A stretch of DNA of 64,000 nucleotides, from contig NZ_SLXB01000015.1 of the NCBI RefSeq assembly GCF_004342845.1, positions 1 to 64,000 of the forward strand. The letters are read 5' to 3'. This document shows, piece after piece, positions 15,385 through 24,132 of the stretch. The stretch is from Prevotella heparinolytica. Lineage in GTDB: Bacteria > Bacteroidota > Bacteroidia > Bacteroidales > Bacteroidaceae. The translations under genes and the position numbers were made by a program. The first letter of the stretch is position 1. The number at the start of each line of letters is the position of its first letter. Below the pieces are notes generated by a model. It did not search any database. It saw only the letters and a list, made by a program, of their open reading frames with translations, and was not told the origin of the DNA.

Positions 15385-18066
15385 CTAAAACAGTTTCATC
15401 TGCCCTGTCATCTCATCCAGAATGTCTCCCTCGCTCTTCCCGTGGTCGGGGTCCAGAATTTCCGGCTCGTCTTCCCCCTCCCCGCTTTCCGGCTGTTGCG
15501 TCGGTTCGGGGCGGCGGGTAGGTTCCAGCTCATTGATGGTGTCGACGGTGAAAGTGGTCAGCCGTTTGCCTTTGGCTTTGAAACCTTTCACGGCGATGAA
15601 CTCGTCAGCTTCCACCACCAGAGGTTCGCGGAAGTTGTCGTGCCCGCCGAAGATGACCTCTAATCGTGGGTAGTATTCGTCAGTGAGCAGTATGAGGCTG
15701 TTGTTCTTGTTTTCGCCCAGATAATTCTGCTTGCGCGATGTGGCTTCGAAGCAGAAACGCTTGATATACGGATAGTCTTGTTGGTCGGCATCGTAGAGCA
15801 CGGCCGTCCATACCTTGTTGGGGTCGTACTTCTCAAGCACGCGTATGTTGTCCTCGTAGTGGTTGTTCAAGTCGAAGTTGGTGGTGTGGAAATCGCCGTT
15901 GTTCTGCACCACAAGGATGATGTCGTCGCTCTGGAACTCTCCGAGATATTCTCCGCGTCCGTCATAGTTGAGGCGCAGCACGTCTTGGTCGAACCATACC
16001 TGCCGTCCGCCCAATGTGGAGCCTCCGCGTTGCTTCAAGGCTATCTTGTGCACCGGGTTGCGGGTCAGGATGTTTCCCATGGCCTGACGTCCCTTGATGT
16101 TGATGGTGCTGAAGTCTTCTTCAAAGATGATGCGACGTATGCGCGGGTTGGGCTTCAGCGTCACTTTGATTACTTCTGCCTCGCCGTTGGGGTTGGCGCT
16201 GAAGTAGGTGATGCGGGAGTCGGGCGTGCCTTGCGTCACGTCGTACTCGCGGTCGCGCACCACGCCGGTGACGGCAAAACGCTTGATGTAGGTGGTTCCT
16301 TCCTTCCCGTCGCGGTAGCATACGTTGTAGATGGTGCGCTTGTCGTTCTTCTTGAATACGCTGGCGTAGAGTATGTTCTTGCCCACGAACTTTTTCTCGG
16401 CCACGGGCGTGATGATGTACTTCCCGTCGCGGAAGAAGATGATGACGTCGTCGATGGGCGAGCAGTTGGCCAGATACTCGTCTTTCTTCAGGCCGGTGCC
16501 GATGAAGCCCTCTTCGCGGTTGATGTAGAGCTTCTCGTTGGCCTCGATGACCTTGGTGGCCTCGATAGTGTCGAAGTTGCGCAATTCCGTGCGGCGGGCA
16601 AAGCCTTTGCCGTACTTCTCTTTCAGCATGCGGAACCAGTCCACGGTATATTCCACGATGTTTGCCAAGTGGCGGTCTGTCTCCTCGATGTCCGCTTTCA
16701 TGCGGGCAATCAGCTCTTCGGCCTTATCGGAGTTGAACTTGAGGATGCGTGCCATCTTGATTTCCATCAGGCGGAGGATGTCGTCTTTGGTCACTTCGCG
16801 GATGAAGGTGGGGTAGTAGGGCGTCAGGCGGTCGTCGATGTGTTCGCAGGCGGCATCCATGCTCTTGGCCTGCTCGAACTCCTTGTCCTTGTAGATGCGC
16901 TCTTCGATGAAGACCTTTTCGAGCGAGGCGAAGTGGAGGCTTTCCAGAATCTCGCTCTTGCGTATCTCCAATTCTTGGCGCAGCAGGGCCAGCGTGTTGT
17001 CGGCCGATTTGCGCAGCACGTCGCTCACGGTGAGGAAGTGCGGCTTTTGCTCGTCGATGACGCAACAGTTGGGCGAGATGCTCACTTCGCAGTCGGTAAA
17101 GGCATAGAGTGCGTCTATCGTCTTGTCGGACGATACGCCCGGCGCCAAGTGCACCAGAATTTCCACATTGCCCGATGTGAGGTCTTCTACCTTACGGATT
17201 TTTATTTTCCCTTTTTCGCTTGCCTTTACGATGGAGTCGCATATTCCCGCCACCGTTTTCCCGTAAGGAATCTCTTTGATGGCAAGCGTCTTGTTGTCAA
17301 TCTTCTCTATCTTTGAACGCACGCGTACGGCGCCTCCCCGCTCGCCGTCGTTGTACTTGGACACGTCGATGGAGCCTCCCGTCTGGAAGTCGGGATAGAG
17401 CTTGAAGGCTTCGTTATGCAGATACTTGATGGAGGCGTCGCATAGTTCATTGAAGTTGTGCGGCAGTATTTTGGACGACAGGCCCACGGCAATGCCCTCT
17501 ACGCCTTGTGCCAGCAGCAGGGGGAATTTCACGGGCAGCGTCACCGGTTCTTTGTTCCGTCCGTCGTAAGAGAGTTTCCATTCGGTGGTTTTGGGGTTGA
17601 ACACCACGTCGAGCGCAAACTTGGAGAGGCGTGCCTCGATGTATCGCGGTGCGGCGGCGCTGTCGCCCGTCAGGATGTTTCCCCAGTTCCCCTGACAGTC
17701 TACAAGCAAGTCCTTCTGTCCCAGTTGCACCAAGGCGTCGCCTATGGAAGCGTCGCCGTGGGGGTGGAACTGCATGGTGTGCCCCACGATGTTGGCCACC
17801 TTGTTGTATCGTCCGTCTTCCATGCGGCGCATGGAGTGCAGGATGCGCCGTTGTACGGGCTTCAACCCGTCCATGATGTGGGGCACGGCACGTTCCAGTA
17901 TCACGTACGAGGCATAGTCCAGAAACCAGTTCTGGTACATGCCGCTCAGCTGGTGTTTCACGTTGGCGTCTTTCGTGTCGGCAGGTTTGTAGTCAGAGTG
18001 TTCTTCTTTTCCGGCCGGCAGTTCCTTGTCAAAATCGTCTTTCGGTGCTTCAAAATCTTCGTTCAT
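15385..18066 (-). CDS. parC: DNA topoisomerase IV subunit A
   Basis: An 893-residue type IIA topoisomerase A subunit that breaks and rejoins DNA during chromosome decatenation. The winged-helix and tower region begins at about residue 45 (DYASYVILERAVPHIMDGLKP, one residue over usual quotes avoided here). The catalytic tyrosine is Y142 in AAPRYIEARL. The C-terminal part (about 540-830) is a diverged beta-pinwheel, followed by an acidic, Pro/Glu-rich tail. Absence of a typical GyrA box and the ILERAVPHI signature indicate ParC rather than GyrA. The partner parE is not in the window. A TATTTTTG promoter element lies upstream at 18118-18125. Confidence 0.9.
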   Translation of the reverse strand: MNEDFEAPKDDFDKELPAGKEEHSDYKPADTKDANVKHQLSGMYQNWFLDYASYVILERAVPHIMDGLKPVQRRILHSMRRMEDGRYNKVANIVGHTMQFHPHGDASIGDALVQLGQKDLLVDCQGNWGNILTGDSAAAPRYIEARLSKFALDVVFNPKTTEWKLSYDGRNKEPVTLPVKFPLLLAQGVEGIAVGLSSKILPHNFNELCDASIKYLHNEAFKLYPDFQTGGSIDVSKYNDGERGGAVRVRSKIEKIDNKTLAIKEIPYGKTVAGICDSIVKASEKGKIKIRKVEDLTSGNVEILVHLAPGVSSDKTIDALYAFTDCEVSISPNCCVIDEQKPHFLTVSDVLRKSADNTLALLRQELEIRKSEILESLHFASLEKVFIEERIYKDKEFEQAKSMDAACEHIDDRLTPYYPTFIREVTKDDILRLMEIKMARILKFNSDKAEELIARMKADIEETDRHLANIVEYTVDWFRMLKEKYGKGFARRTELRNFDTIEATKVIEANEKLYINREEGFIGTGLKKDEYLANCSPIDDVIIFFRDGKYIITPVAEKKFVGKNILYASVFKKNDKRTIYNVCYRDGKEGTTYIKRFAVTGVVRDREYDVTQGTPDSRITYFSANPNGEAEVIKVTLKPNPRIRRIIFEEDFSTINIKGRQAMGNILTRNPVHKIALKQRGGSTLGGRQVWFDQDVLRLNYDGRGEYLGEFQSDDIILVVQNNGDFHTTNFDLNNHYEDNIRVLEKYDPNKVWTAVLYDADQQDYPYIKRFCFEATSRKQNYLGENKNNSLILLTDEYYPRLEVIFGGHDNFREPLVVEADEFIAVKGFKAKGKRLTTFTVDTINELEPTRRPEPTQQPESGEGEDEPEILDPDHGKSEGDILDEMTGQMKLF

Positions 18067-18117
18067 ATTTGTTCGGGGATTGTCTATTCAATGATATGGC
18101 TGATTTTCAGTTGCACG

Positions 18118-18125
18118 CAAAAATA
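18118..18125 (-). promoter_or_regulatory. -7 element TATTTTTG of parC
   Basis: On the minus strand this perfect TAnnTTTG match lies 51 bp upstream of the parC ATG at 18066. A good -33 TTTG at the expected distance is not seen. Confidence 0.5.
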
Positions 18126-18241
18126 CGAAATTTGTTCGATAAACGAGAATTTATGCCGGACTTTTATCATGGAGCGCCTCTCTCAGGGGCTTTCTGGGGG
18201 GGCGGAGAGGAACGTGCGGCAGATGCGGCATGCGGAGATTC

Positions 18242-18351
18242 TGTCAGGTGCTTGTGCCCGGCGTGACAGGCACAAGCCTTTGACGGCTCAGACACAAGTC
18301 TTCGACTTGACAAACACAAGTGCCTGTCACGCCGGGCACAAGCTTCTGACA
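18242..18351. repeat. 22-bp CACAAG array enclosed by a 24-bp perfect inverted repeat
   Basis: CACAAG starts at 18271, 18293, 18315 and 18337, an exact 22-bp pitch. The stretch 18250-18273 is the perfect reverse complement of 18320-18343 (24 bp); after two mismatches a further 6 bp pair (TGTCAG 18242-18247, CTGACA 18346-18351). The array lies between the divergent parC and glyS genes. Flanking sequence from 18126 to 18538 shows no gene. Confidence 0.9.
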
Positions 18352-18538
18352 AACCTGCCCGAGAAGCCGCCCGGGTGCAGGAGGGGTGACCGGATTGGCG
18401 GCTGCTTAAATTCCATTCGGATACGGCACGGCATCTTCTCCACAGCTGCGCACACGGCGAAGCACCCGAGTCTCCGGCGATGACGAAGGATATTGCAGAA
18501 ATTAACGCCCATCGTGCCCTACTTATGATATAAATCTC

Positions 18539-18546
18539 TATCTTTG
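18539..18546 (+). promoter_or_regulatory. -7 element TATCTTTG of glyS
   Basis: A perfect TAnnTTTG match 53 bp upstream of the ATG at 18600. It overlaps the GTG at 18546 that would give a longer reading frame, so translation must start downstream, at 18600. Confidence 0.6.
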
Positions 18547-18599
18547 TGGCACTTTTTTACACAAGAGATGAAATAAAATTAATTAAGATACAACAGAAA

Positions 18600-20144
18600 A
18601 TGGCACAAGAAGACGTTTTTAAGAAACTCGTATCACACTGCAAAGAGTATGGCTTCGTATTCCCCTCCAGCGAAATTTATGATGGATTGGGAGCCGTGTA
18701 CGACTACGGCCAGATGGGTGTGGAACTGAAAAACAACATCAAACAATATTGGTGGCAGAGCATGGTGTTGCTGCACGAAAACATCGTCGGCATAGACTCG
18801 GCCATCTTCATGCACCCCACCATATGGAAAGCCAGCGGGCATGTGGACGCGTTCAACGACCCTTTGATTGACAACCGCGACTCCAAGAAACGCTATCGTG
18901 CCGATGTATTGATAGAAGACCAGATTGCCAAATACGACGACAAGATAAACAAGGAAGTGGCCAAGGCAGCCAAACGCTTCGGCGAGGCTTTCGATGAGGC
19001 ACAGTTCCGCAGCACCAACGCCCGCGTGCTGGAGCATCAGTCCAAGCGCGATGCCCTGCATCGACGCTATTCCGACGCCATGAACGCCGGTCCCGACCTG
19101 AACGAGCTTCGTCAGATTATCCTCGATGAAGAAATCGTGTGCCCCATCAGCGGAACGAAGAACTGGACGGAAGTGCGCCAGTTCAACCTCATGTTCTCCA
19201 CTGAAATGGGTTCTACGACCGACGGTGCCATGAAGATATACCTCCGTCCCGAAACGGCGCAAGGCATCTTTGTGAACTACCTAAACGTGCAGAAGACCGG
19301 ACGCATGAAGATACCTTTCGGCATCGCGCAGATAGGCAAGGCCTTCCGTAACGAAATCGTGGCTCGCCAGTTTATCTTCCGCATGCGCGAATTCGAGCAG
19401 ATGGAGATGCAGTTCTTCGTAAAACCGGGCACCGAGCTGGATTGGTTCAAGACATGGAAGGAAACCCGCCTGAAGTGGCACAAGGCACTGGGCTTCGGCG
19501 ACGACCACTACCGCTATCACGACCACGAGAAGCTGGCCCACTACGCCAACGCCGCCACCGACATCGAATTCCTGATGCCTTTCGGCTTCAAGGAAGTGGA
19601 AGGTATCCACAGCCGTACGAACTTCGACCTTTCCCAGCACGAGAAGTTCTCAGGCAAGAATATCAAGTACTTCGACCCCGAAACGAACGAGAGCTATACA
19701 CCGTATGTTATCGAGACTTCCATCGGCGTAGACCGTATGTTCCTCAGCATCATGTCCGCCTCTTATTGCGAAGAGAAGCTGGAGAACGGCGAAACCCGCG
19801 TTGTGCTGAAGCTTCCCGCTGCTCTGGCTCCGGTGAAGCTGGCCGTGATGCCGCTGGTGAAGAAAGACGGACTGCCCGAAAAGGCACGCGAAATCATCGA
19901 CAGCCTGAAGTTCCACTTCCACTGCCAGTATGACGAGAAAGACAGCATCGGCAAGCGCTATCGTCGTCAGGACGCCATTGGTACTCCCTATTGCGTCACC
20001 GTCGATCATCAGACACTGGAAGACAACTGTGTGACGCTGCGTAATCGCGACTCCATGGAGCAGGAACGTGTGCCTATCACCGAGCTGAACAATATCATTG
20101 CAGACCGAGTAAGCATCACTTCGTTGCTGAAGACATTGCAGTAA
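18600..20144 (+). CDS. glyS: Glycyl-tRNA synthetase (dimeric, class II)
   Basis: A 514-residue class II aminoacyl-tRNA synthetase of the alpha2, eukaryote/archaea-like type that charges tRNA-Gly. The start MAQEDVFKKLVSHCKEYGFV fits relatives. Motif 1 is in the N-terminal third. Motif 2 is FRNEIVARQFIFRMREFEQ, and motif 3 ends in the SIGVDRMFLSIM region. The C-terminal anticodon-binding domain follows (APVKLAVMPLVKKDGLP). The FKBP-like lipoprotein gene follows 131 bp downstream on the same strand, which is also a familiar neighbour of glyS in Bacteroides. Confidence 0.95.
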   Translation: MAQEDVFKKLVSHCKEYGFVFPSSEIYDGLGAVYDYGQMGVELKNNIKQYWWQSMVLLHENIVGIDSAIFMHPTIWKASGHVDAFNDPLIDNRDSKKRYRADVLIEDQIAKYDDKINKEVAKAAKRFGEAFDEAQFRSTNARVLEHQSKRDALHRRYSDAMNAGPDLNELRQIILDEEIVCPISGTKNWTEVRQFNLMFSTEMGSTTDGAMKIYLRPETAQGIFVNYLNVQKTGRMKIPFGIAQIGKAFRNEIVARQFIFRMREFEQMEMQFFVKPGTELDWFKTWKETRLKWHKALGFGDDHYRYHDHEKLAHYANAATDIEFLMPFGFKEVEGIHSRTNFDLSQHEKFSGKNIKYFDPETNESYTPYVIETSIGVDRMFLSIMSASYCEEKLENGETRVVLKLPAALAPVKLAVMPLVKKDGLPEKAREIIDSLKFHFHCQYDEKDSIGKRYRRQDAIGTPYCVTVDHQTLEDNCVTLRNRDSMEQERVPITELNNIIADRVSITSLLKTLQ

Positions 20145-20275
20145 AAGCGGTTTGCATGATGTATGGATACATAGTCGGATACGGCTTGTACGGATTGACG
20201 GATGCATAAGTTCATCCGTGTAATCCATTCCTAATAAAGAAACAGATGAATAATTATATATAATAGTTTAACCGA

Positions 20276-20923
20276 ATGAGAAGATTATCCCTTTTGTTTT
20301 TGCCTTTCGTATGGTTGTTGGCAGGTATTTTTGTTTCCTGCGAGGAAAGTGAAGAGGCGGGAAAATATGATAATTGGCAAGAGCGCAACAAGATGTTTGT
20401 CGACTCGATAAAGACGTCGACCGGCGAAAATTATGTGTTTACAGCAGAGGCCGCCGATGCAATGGAGCTTGGAAAACTGTATGCCATACAAACCACAGCC
20501 AGCACCTCCGACGGGGCTCAATATGTATATTGCAGAAAGCTTGTAAAAAATGACGCGGGCGAGCGTCCGCTGTATGCGGGCTATCACTCCAAAGTAAATG
20601 CTTTCTATTACGGGACTTACATAAACGGAGATAAGTTCGACGGGAATTTCACCGGTTATAGTGCGCAAGACCGTGCGATACCCGTTCCACCGGCAAAGGC
20701 TCCCACCGATTTTGATGCGTATAGTGCTTTTGAAGTCTCGAAAGTGGTTGCAGGCTGGACGGCAGCTTTGCAGTTCATGCGAATGGGCGAGCGCTGGATG
20801 CTGTATATTCCGTGGCAAAGCGGATATGGAACGAGCAATTATACCTCCCAAGGCTCTACGAAGACCATTCCGGGCTATTCGGTGTTGACATTCGACGTGC
20901 AGCTGGTCAGCTTTGCGAAGTAA
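20276..20923 (+). CDS. FKBP-type peptidyl-prolyl isomerase-like lipoprotein
   Basis: A 215-residue lipoprotein with signal and lipobox (VSC, Cys22). The C-terminal domain (about residues 85-215) resembles FKBP: YAGYHSKVNAFYYGTYINGD, a central flap, GWTAALQFMRMGERWMLYIP, GYG, and the closing strand IPGYSVLTFDVQLVSF. The residues are consistent with a proline isomerase or chaperone fold facing the periplasm or cell surface. An N-terminal helical region precedes it. It is probably a monocistronic or second gene after glyS and ends in a strong terminator. Confidence 0.8.
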   Translation: MRRLSLLFLPFVWLLAGIFVSCEESEEAGKYDNWQERNKMFVDSIKTSTGENYVFTAEAADAMELGKLYAIQTTASTSDGAQYVYCRKLVKNDAGERPLYAGYHSKVNAFYYGTYINGDKFDGNFTGYSAQDRAIPVPPAKAPTDFDAYSAFEVSKVVAGWTAALQFMRMGERWMLYIPWQSGYGTSNYTSQGSTKTIPGYSVLTFDVQLVSFAK

Positions 20924-20943
20924 TCCATCAGAGGATATATAGA

Positions 20944-20989
20944 AAAGAGCCATGCCATTACTCAAAAATAGAGTTTGGCATGGCTCTTT
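20944..20989 (+). terminator. Rho-independent terminator after the FKBP lipoprotein
   Basis: A 14-bp perfect stem (AAAGAGCCATGCCA at 20944-20957 and complement at 20976-20989) is followed by CGGTTTTC. It begins 20 bp past the stop codon. Confidence 0.85.
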
Positions 20990-21136
20990 CGGTTTTCTCA
21001 TCTGTATCTAAAAAACAATAGGCTGAATGGAGTGAAAGAGAAACGGAGTATAATAACTGTTTACTGTTAAGACCTCGTTTCCGGCAATGAACCAAGAGCT
21101 CGAAAGCCCCCCTTCGGGAAGGGCTTCTGAGAGGGG

Positions 21137-21202
21137 GTAGGCTAAGTATACGACTGAGATACCCTAAGTCGTATACTTAGCCTACCTCAGTCCTATACTT
21201 AG
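21137..21202. repeat. Perfect 19-bp inverted repeat plus a 22-bp-spaced third copy
   Basis: GTAGGCTAAGTATACGACT at 21137-21155 is the exact reverse complement of 21167-21185. A further direct copy of the right arm (AGTCCTATACTTAGGTAC) starts at 21189, 22 bp after AGTCGTATACTTAG at 21167. The region 20990-21298 lies between convergent genes and otherwise holds only a G/C-rich hairpin near 21100-21120. Confidence 0.88.
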
Positions 21203-21298
21203 GTACCCTCCATATAGAACTGAAATTTCCTCCTCCTTTTTATCTGCCCTTCAAGAGATAAAAAATGGTGATATTTTTCAAAACAGAAAGAAGATTAT

Positions 21299-23176
21299 TT
21301 ATACCTTTTTCCTGATTGCCTTTACCCAAATCTCATACCCTTCCTCATTCAGGTGCAGGCCGTCGTTGGTCAGGTTGCCGCGCAGCACGTTCGTGCCTTT
21401 CTCCGTGAACAAGGGGAAGAGGTCGATGAAAACAATCTTTTTTTCCTTGGCCAGTGCTTCGAGGCGGGCGTTGATTTCGGGAATCATATCCGTCTTTCCG
21501 GTCAGCCTTTTGTAGCGGCCGAAGCTCTCGTTGATGGGGAGCAGGCTTTGCAGGTAGAGTTTGGTTTCGGGCGATTCGCGTTGAATGCGGTCTATCGTTG
21601 TGCGCATCATCGCCACGATGCTGTCTGTCGTGAGGTCGTGTGATACGTCGTTAACGCCGGTTAGCAGGAACAGTTTCTGCGGATGTCCGGGAAGAATCTG
21701 GTGCAGGCGGTCATAGATACCCATCACTTCGTCGCCGATGATGCCACGATTGCGCACATTTTTCTTCCCGAGGCGGGCAGACCAGTCACCACCGTTTTCG
21801 GTCAGGCTGTTGCCCAGCATCACGATGTCCTTGCGGGTGATGGCAGGCTCGTCCGTGAATTGCAGGAAGCGTTTGTAGTAATGCTCCGTATAAGTGCGCG
21901 GAATGGGGCAGATGGCAGCCGCTACGGCGTTGGCCACCAGCGAACGCAGGCGAACGGTGTTATGACTGTCTTTAGGATGTACGGCATTGATGAGCAGAAT
22001 CACGGAAATATCATTGTCCGGATCTATGACGATGGAAGTACCTGTATAACCGGTATGTCCGTATGTGTTAGGGCCAAACAGGTCTCCGGTGTTCGAGGCG
22101 TATGCACTGAAGTTGTCCCAACCAAGTGTACGCCCGAAGGTGGCGGTGGCCCGGGGTACGGTACGCATGGCCTTCACACCAAGCGGACTGAGTATGCGGT
22201 GTCCGTTCCATTCGCCTCCGTTCTGTAAGGCGGCGCAGAGTACGGCAATATCTTCCGCACAGGAAAACAAGCCGGCATTGCCACTGATGCCTCCGTTCAT
22301 GACACGTGCCAAGGGGTCGTGTACTTGTCCGCAAAGCACTTGCCCGTCTGTTTGCTTCTCGGTAGGAGCAATGTTGTTTACTGCACAGCGGTCAGAAGAG
22401 AGCGGAGAGCAGGAAGTGTTTACCCATTGTCCGTTCTTGTCGCGCCGGCAGGGCAGGTAGTCGGTGTGATTCATGCCCAGCACGTCGAAGATATTCTCGC
22501 GGGCGAAGTCGCGCAGGCTTTCTCCGGATACGGTCTCGATGATGTGTTGCAGGGTGATGAAGTTGAGGCAACTGTATTGAAAATCGGTTTGTGGTTTGAA
22601 GTCTCGCTTGCATGTGGCAATATACTCCATCAGTCCTTCAGGGTTGGGCGAACCGTATTGTTTCTCCAGCTCGGTTACAGAGGCGTAGGGAGGCAGACCG
22701 GAGGTATGCGTCATCAAATCGGCAATGCGGATGACTTTCTTCTCTTTTCCGTCTTCGCTCTCCCAATTCTTGAAACCGGGGATGTAGAGGCTGACGGGGT
22801 CGAGCATGCGTATCTTGCCGCGCTCTGCCAGTATCATGACGCAAACGGCAGTAGACATGGATTTGCTGCAAGAGGCCATGTCGAAAATGGTGTTTGTTGT
22901 CATCGGCTGCGTGTCAGGATAGACGCGTTTGTTGCCGTATGCTTTCAGGTAGGCCATTTTCCCACCCCGCACCACGGCAAGTACCGCACCGGGAATCTCA
23001 CGATTGGCAATGGCTGTTTCAATGGCTTCGTCGGCGTACATCAGCTTGCGCGAGTCTATGCCCACCTGTTCGGGGGCTACACGCTGCAAAGATTGTCCGA
23101 AGGCTGTTTGCAGGCAGAATAGAAAAAGAAGGAGGAAGAGTTTGAAGTTACTTTTGGTAGATTTTGACTGTATCAT
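21299..23176 (-). CDS. Serine beta-lactamase-family hydrolase fused to SGNH esterase
   Basis: A 625-residue exported two-domain protein with a signal peptide at about residues 11-27 (LFLLLFLFCLQTAFG). The N-terminal beta-lactamase/class C-like domain has the S-x-x-K motif SCSK (Ser102, Lys105). Where class C enzymes have Tyr-x-Asn it reads YSC. A GHTGYTGT segment lies later. From about residue 455 an SGNH/GDSL hydrolase follows: GNSLTENG, GVNDVSHD and the catalytic pair in DGLH. Substrates are probably cell-wall esters or peptides given the neighbours. An upstream in-frame ATG at 23275 lies inside murQ; 23176 starts directly before the signal. Last gene of the murQ operon, 70 bp after it. Confidence 0.85.
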   Translation of the reverse strand: MIQSKSTKSNFKLFLLLFLFCLQTAFGQSLQRVAPEQVGIDSRKLMYADEAIETAIANREIPGAVLAVVRGGKMAYLKAYGNKRVYPDTQPMTTNTIFDMASCSKSMSTAVCVMILAERGKIRMLDPVSLYIPGFKNWESEDGKEKKVIRIADLMTHTSGLPPYASVTELEKQYGSPNPEGLMEYIATCKRDFKPQTDFQYSCLNFITLQHIIETVSGESLRDFARENIFDVLGMNHTDYLPCRRDKNGQWVNTSCSPLSSDRCAVNNIAPTEKQTDGQVLCGQVHDPLARVMNGGISGNAGLFSCAEDIAVLCAALQNGGEWNGHRILSPLGVKAMRTVPRATATFGRTLGWDNFSAYASNTGDLFGPNTYGHTGYTGTSIVIDPDNDISVILLINAVHPKDSHNTVRLRSLVANAVAAAICPIPRTYTEHYYKRFLQFTDEPAITRKDIVMLGNSLTENGGDWSARLGKKNVRNRGIIGDEVMGIYDRLHQILPGHPQKLFLLTGVNDVSHDLTTDSIVAMMRTTIDRIQRESPETKLYLQSLLPINESFGRYKRLTGKTDMIPEINARLEALAKEKKIVFIDLFPLFTEKGTNVLRGNLTNDGLHLNEEGYEIWVKAIRKKV

Positions 23177-23246
23177 ATCCGGTTTCCTTTCTAAAGTTTT
23201 TATTGATAAATAGTTATGTTTGTAGCGGCTGCGAGAAGGGAGGGCT

Positions 23247-24059
23247 TTAGAGACTCCTATACGCATCCACCGCATTCTTCACCGACCCGTGCATCAGCAG
23301 CAATGCCTTGGCCTTGCCATAATCCAGTCCGAGTTCCTCTACCAGCATGCGTGTGCCGCGATCCACTAATTTCTTGTTGCTGAGTTGCATGTTTACCATC
23401 TTGTTGCCCTTCACGCGTCCCAACTGTATCATGACGGAAGTGGTAATCATGTTCAGAATCATTTTCTGCCCTGTACCCGACTTCATGCGCGAACTTCCCG
23501 TTACGTATTCCGGGCCTACAATCATTTCGATGGCTACATCGGCTTCTGCCGCCATGGGCGAATCGGGATTGCTGGTGATGCAACCGGTCAGGATGCCGTG
23601 TTCGCGTGCTTCGTGCATGGCTCCAATCACGTATGGAGTGGTGCCCGATGCGGCGATGCCGATGACGGTATCCCTGTCTGTGATGTTACGTTCCGTCAGT
23701 TCCTCCCATCCGCGATGCACGTCATCTTCGGCGTTTTCCACCGGATTGCGCAGTGCGGTGTCTCCGCCTGCTATCAGTCCGATGACTAACGTGGGAGGCA
23801 TGCCGAAAGTAGGAGGTATTTCCGAGGCGTCGAGCACGCCGAGGCGTCCGCTGGTACCTGCACCCATGTAGAAGATACGTCCGCCTTGCTTCATGCGCGG
23901 CACAATCAGGTTCACCAGTTTCTCTATTTGCGGAATGGCCTTTTGTACGGCAAGTGCCACTTTTTGGTCTTCCGTGTTGATGTCTTCCAGAATCTCACGG
24001 ACAGACTTCTTTTCCAGATCGTTGTAGAGCGAGGGTTGCTCTGAGATTTTTACGAACAT
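23247..24059 (-). CDS. murQ: N-acetylmuramic acid 6-phosphate etherase
   Basis: A 270-residue SIS-domain lyase that converts MurNAc-6-phosphate to GlcNAc-6-phosphate and D-lactate in the cytoplasm. Recognisable parts are the N-terminal NTEDQKVALAVQKAIPQIEK, the SIS sugar-phosphate site GRIFYMGAGTSGRLGVLDAS, EIPPTFG, GIAASGTTPYV and the C-terminal region SSRMKSGTGQKMILNMITT. Length is normal. It follows the sugar kinase gene by 73 bp; together they perform the two committed steps of MurNAc catabolism. Confidence 0.95.
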   Translation of the reverse strand: MFVKISEQPSLYNDLEKKSVREILEDINTEDQKVALAVQKAIPQIEKLVNLIVPRMKQGGRIFYMGAGTSGRLGVLDASEIPPTFGMPPTLVIGLIAGGDTALRNPVENAEDDVHRGWEELTERNITDRDTVIGIAASGTTPYVIGAMHEAREHGILTGCITSNPDSPMAAEADVAIEMIVGPEYVTGSSRMKSGTGQKMILNMITTSVMIQLGRVKGNKMVNMQLSNKKLVDRGTRMLVEELGLDYGKAKALLLMHGSVKNAVDAYRSL

Positions 24060-24132
24060 AAGGCTATTTATTGTTTTAACGGTTTACTATTTGTTGTATG
24101 GCAGTGTGCCGGTTGCACGGCCGCTTTCTTCA

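Noticed and set aside
23177..23275. Upstream start for the beta-lactamase/SGNH protein
   Set aside because: It would begin inside the murQ coding region and put 33 charged residues ahead of a normal signal peptide.
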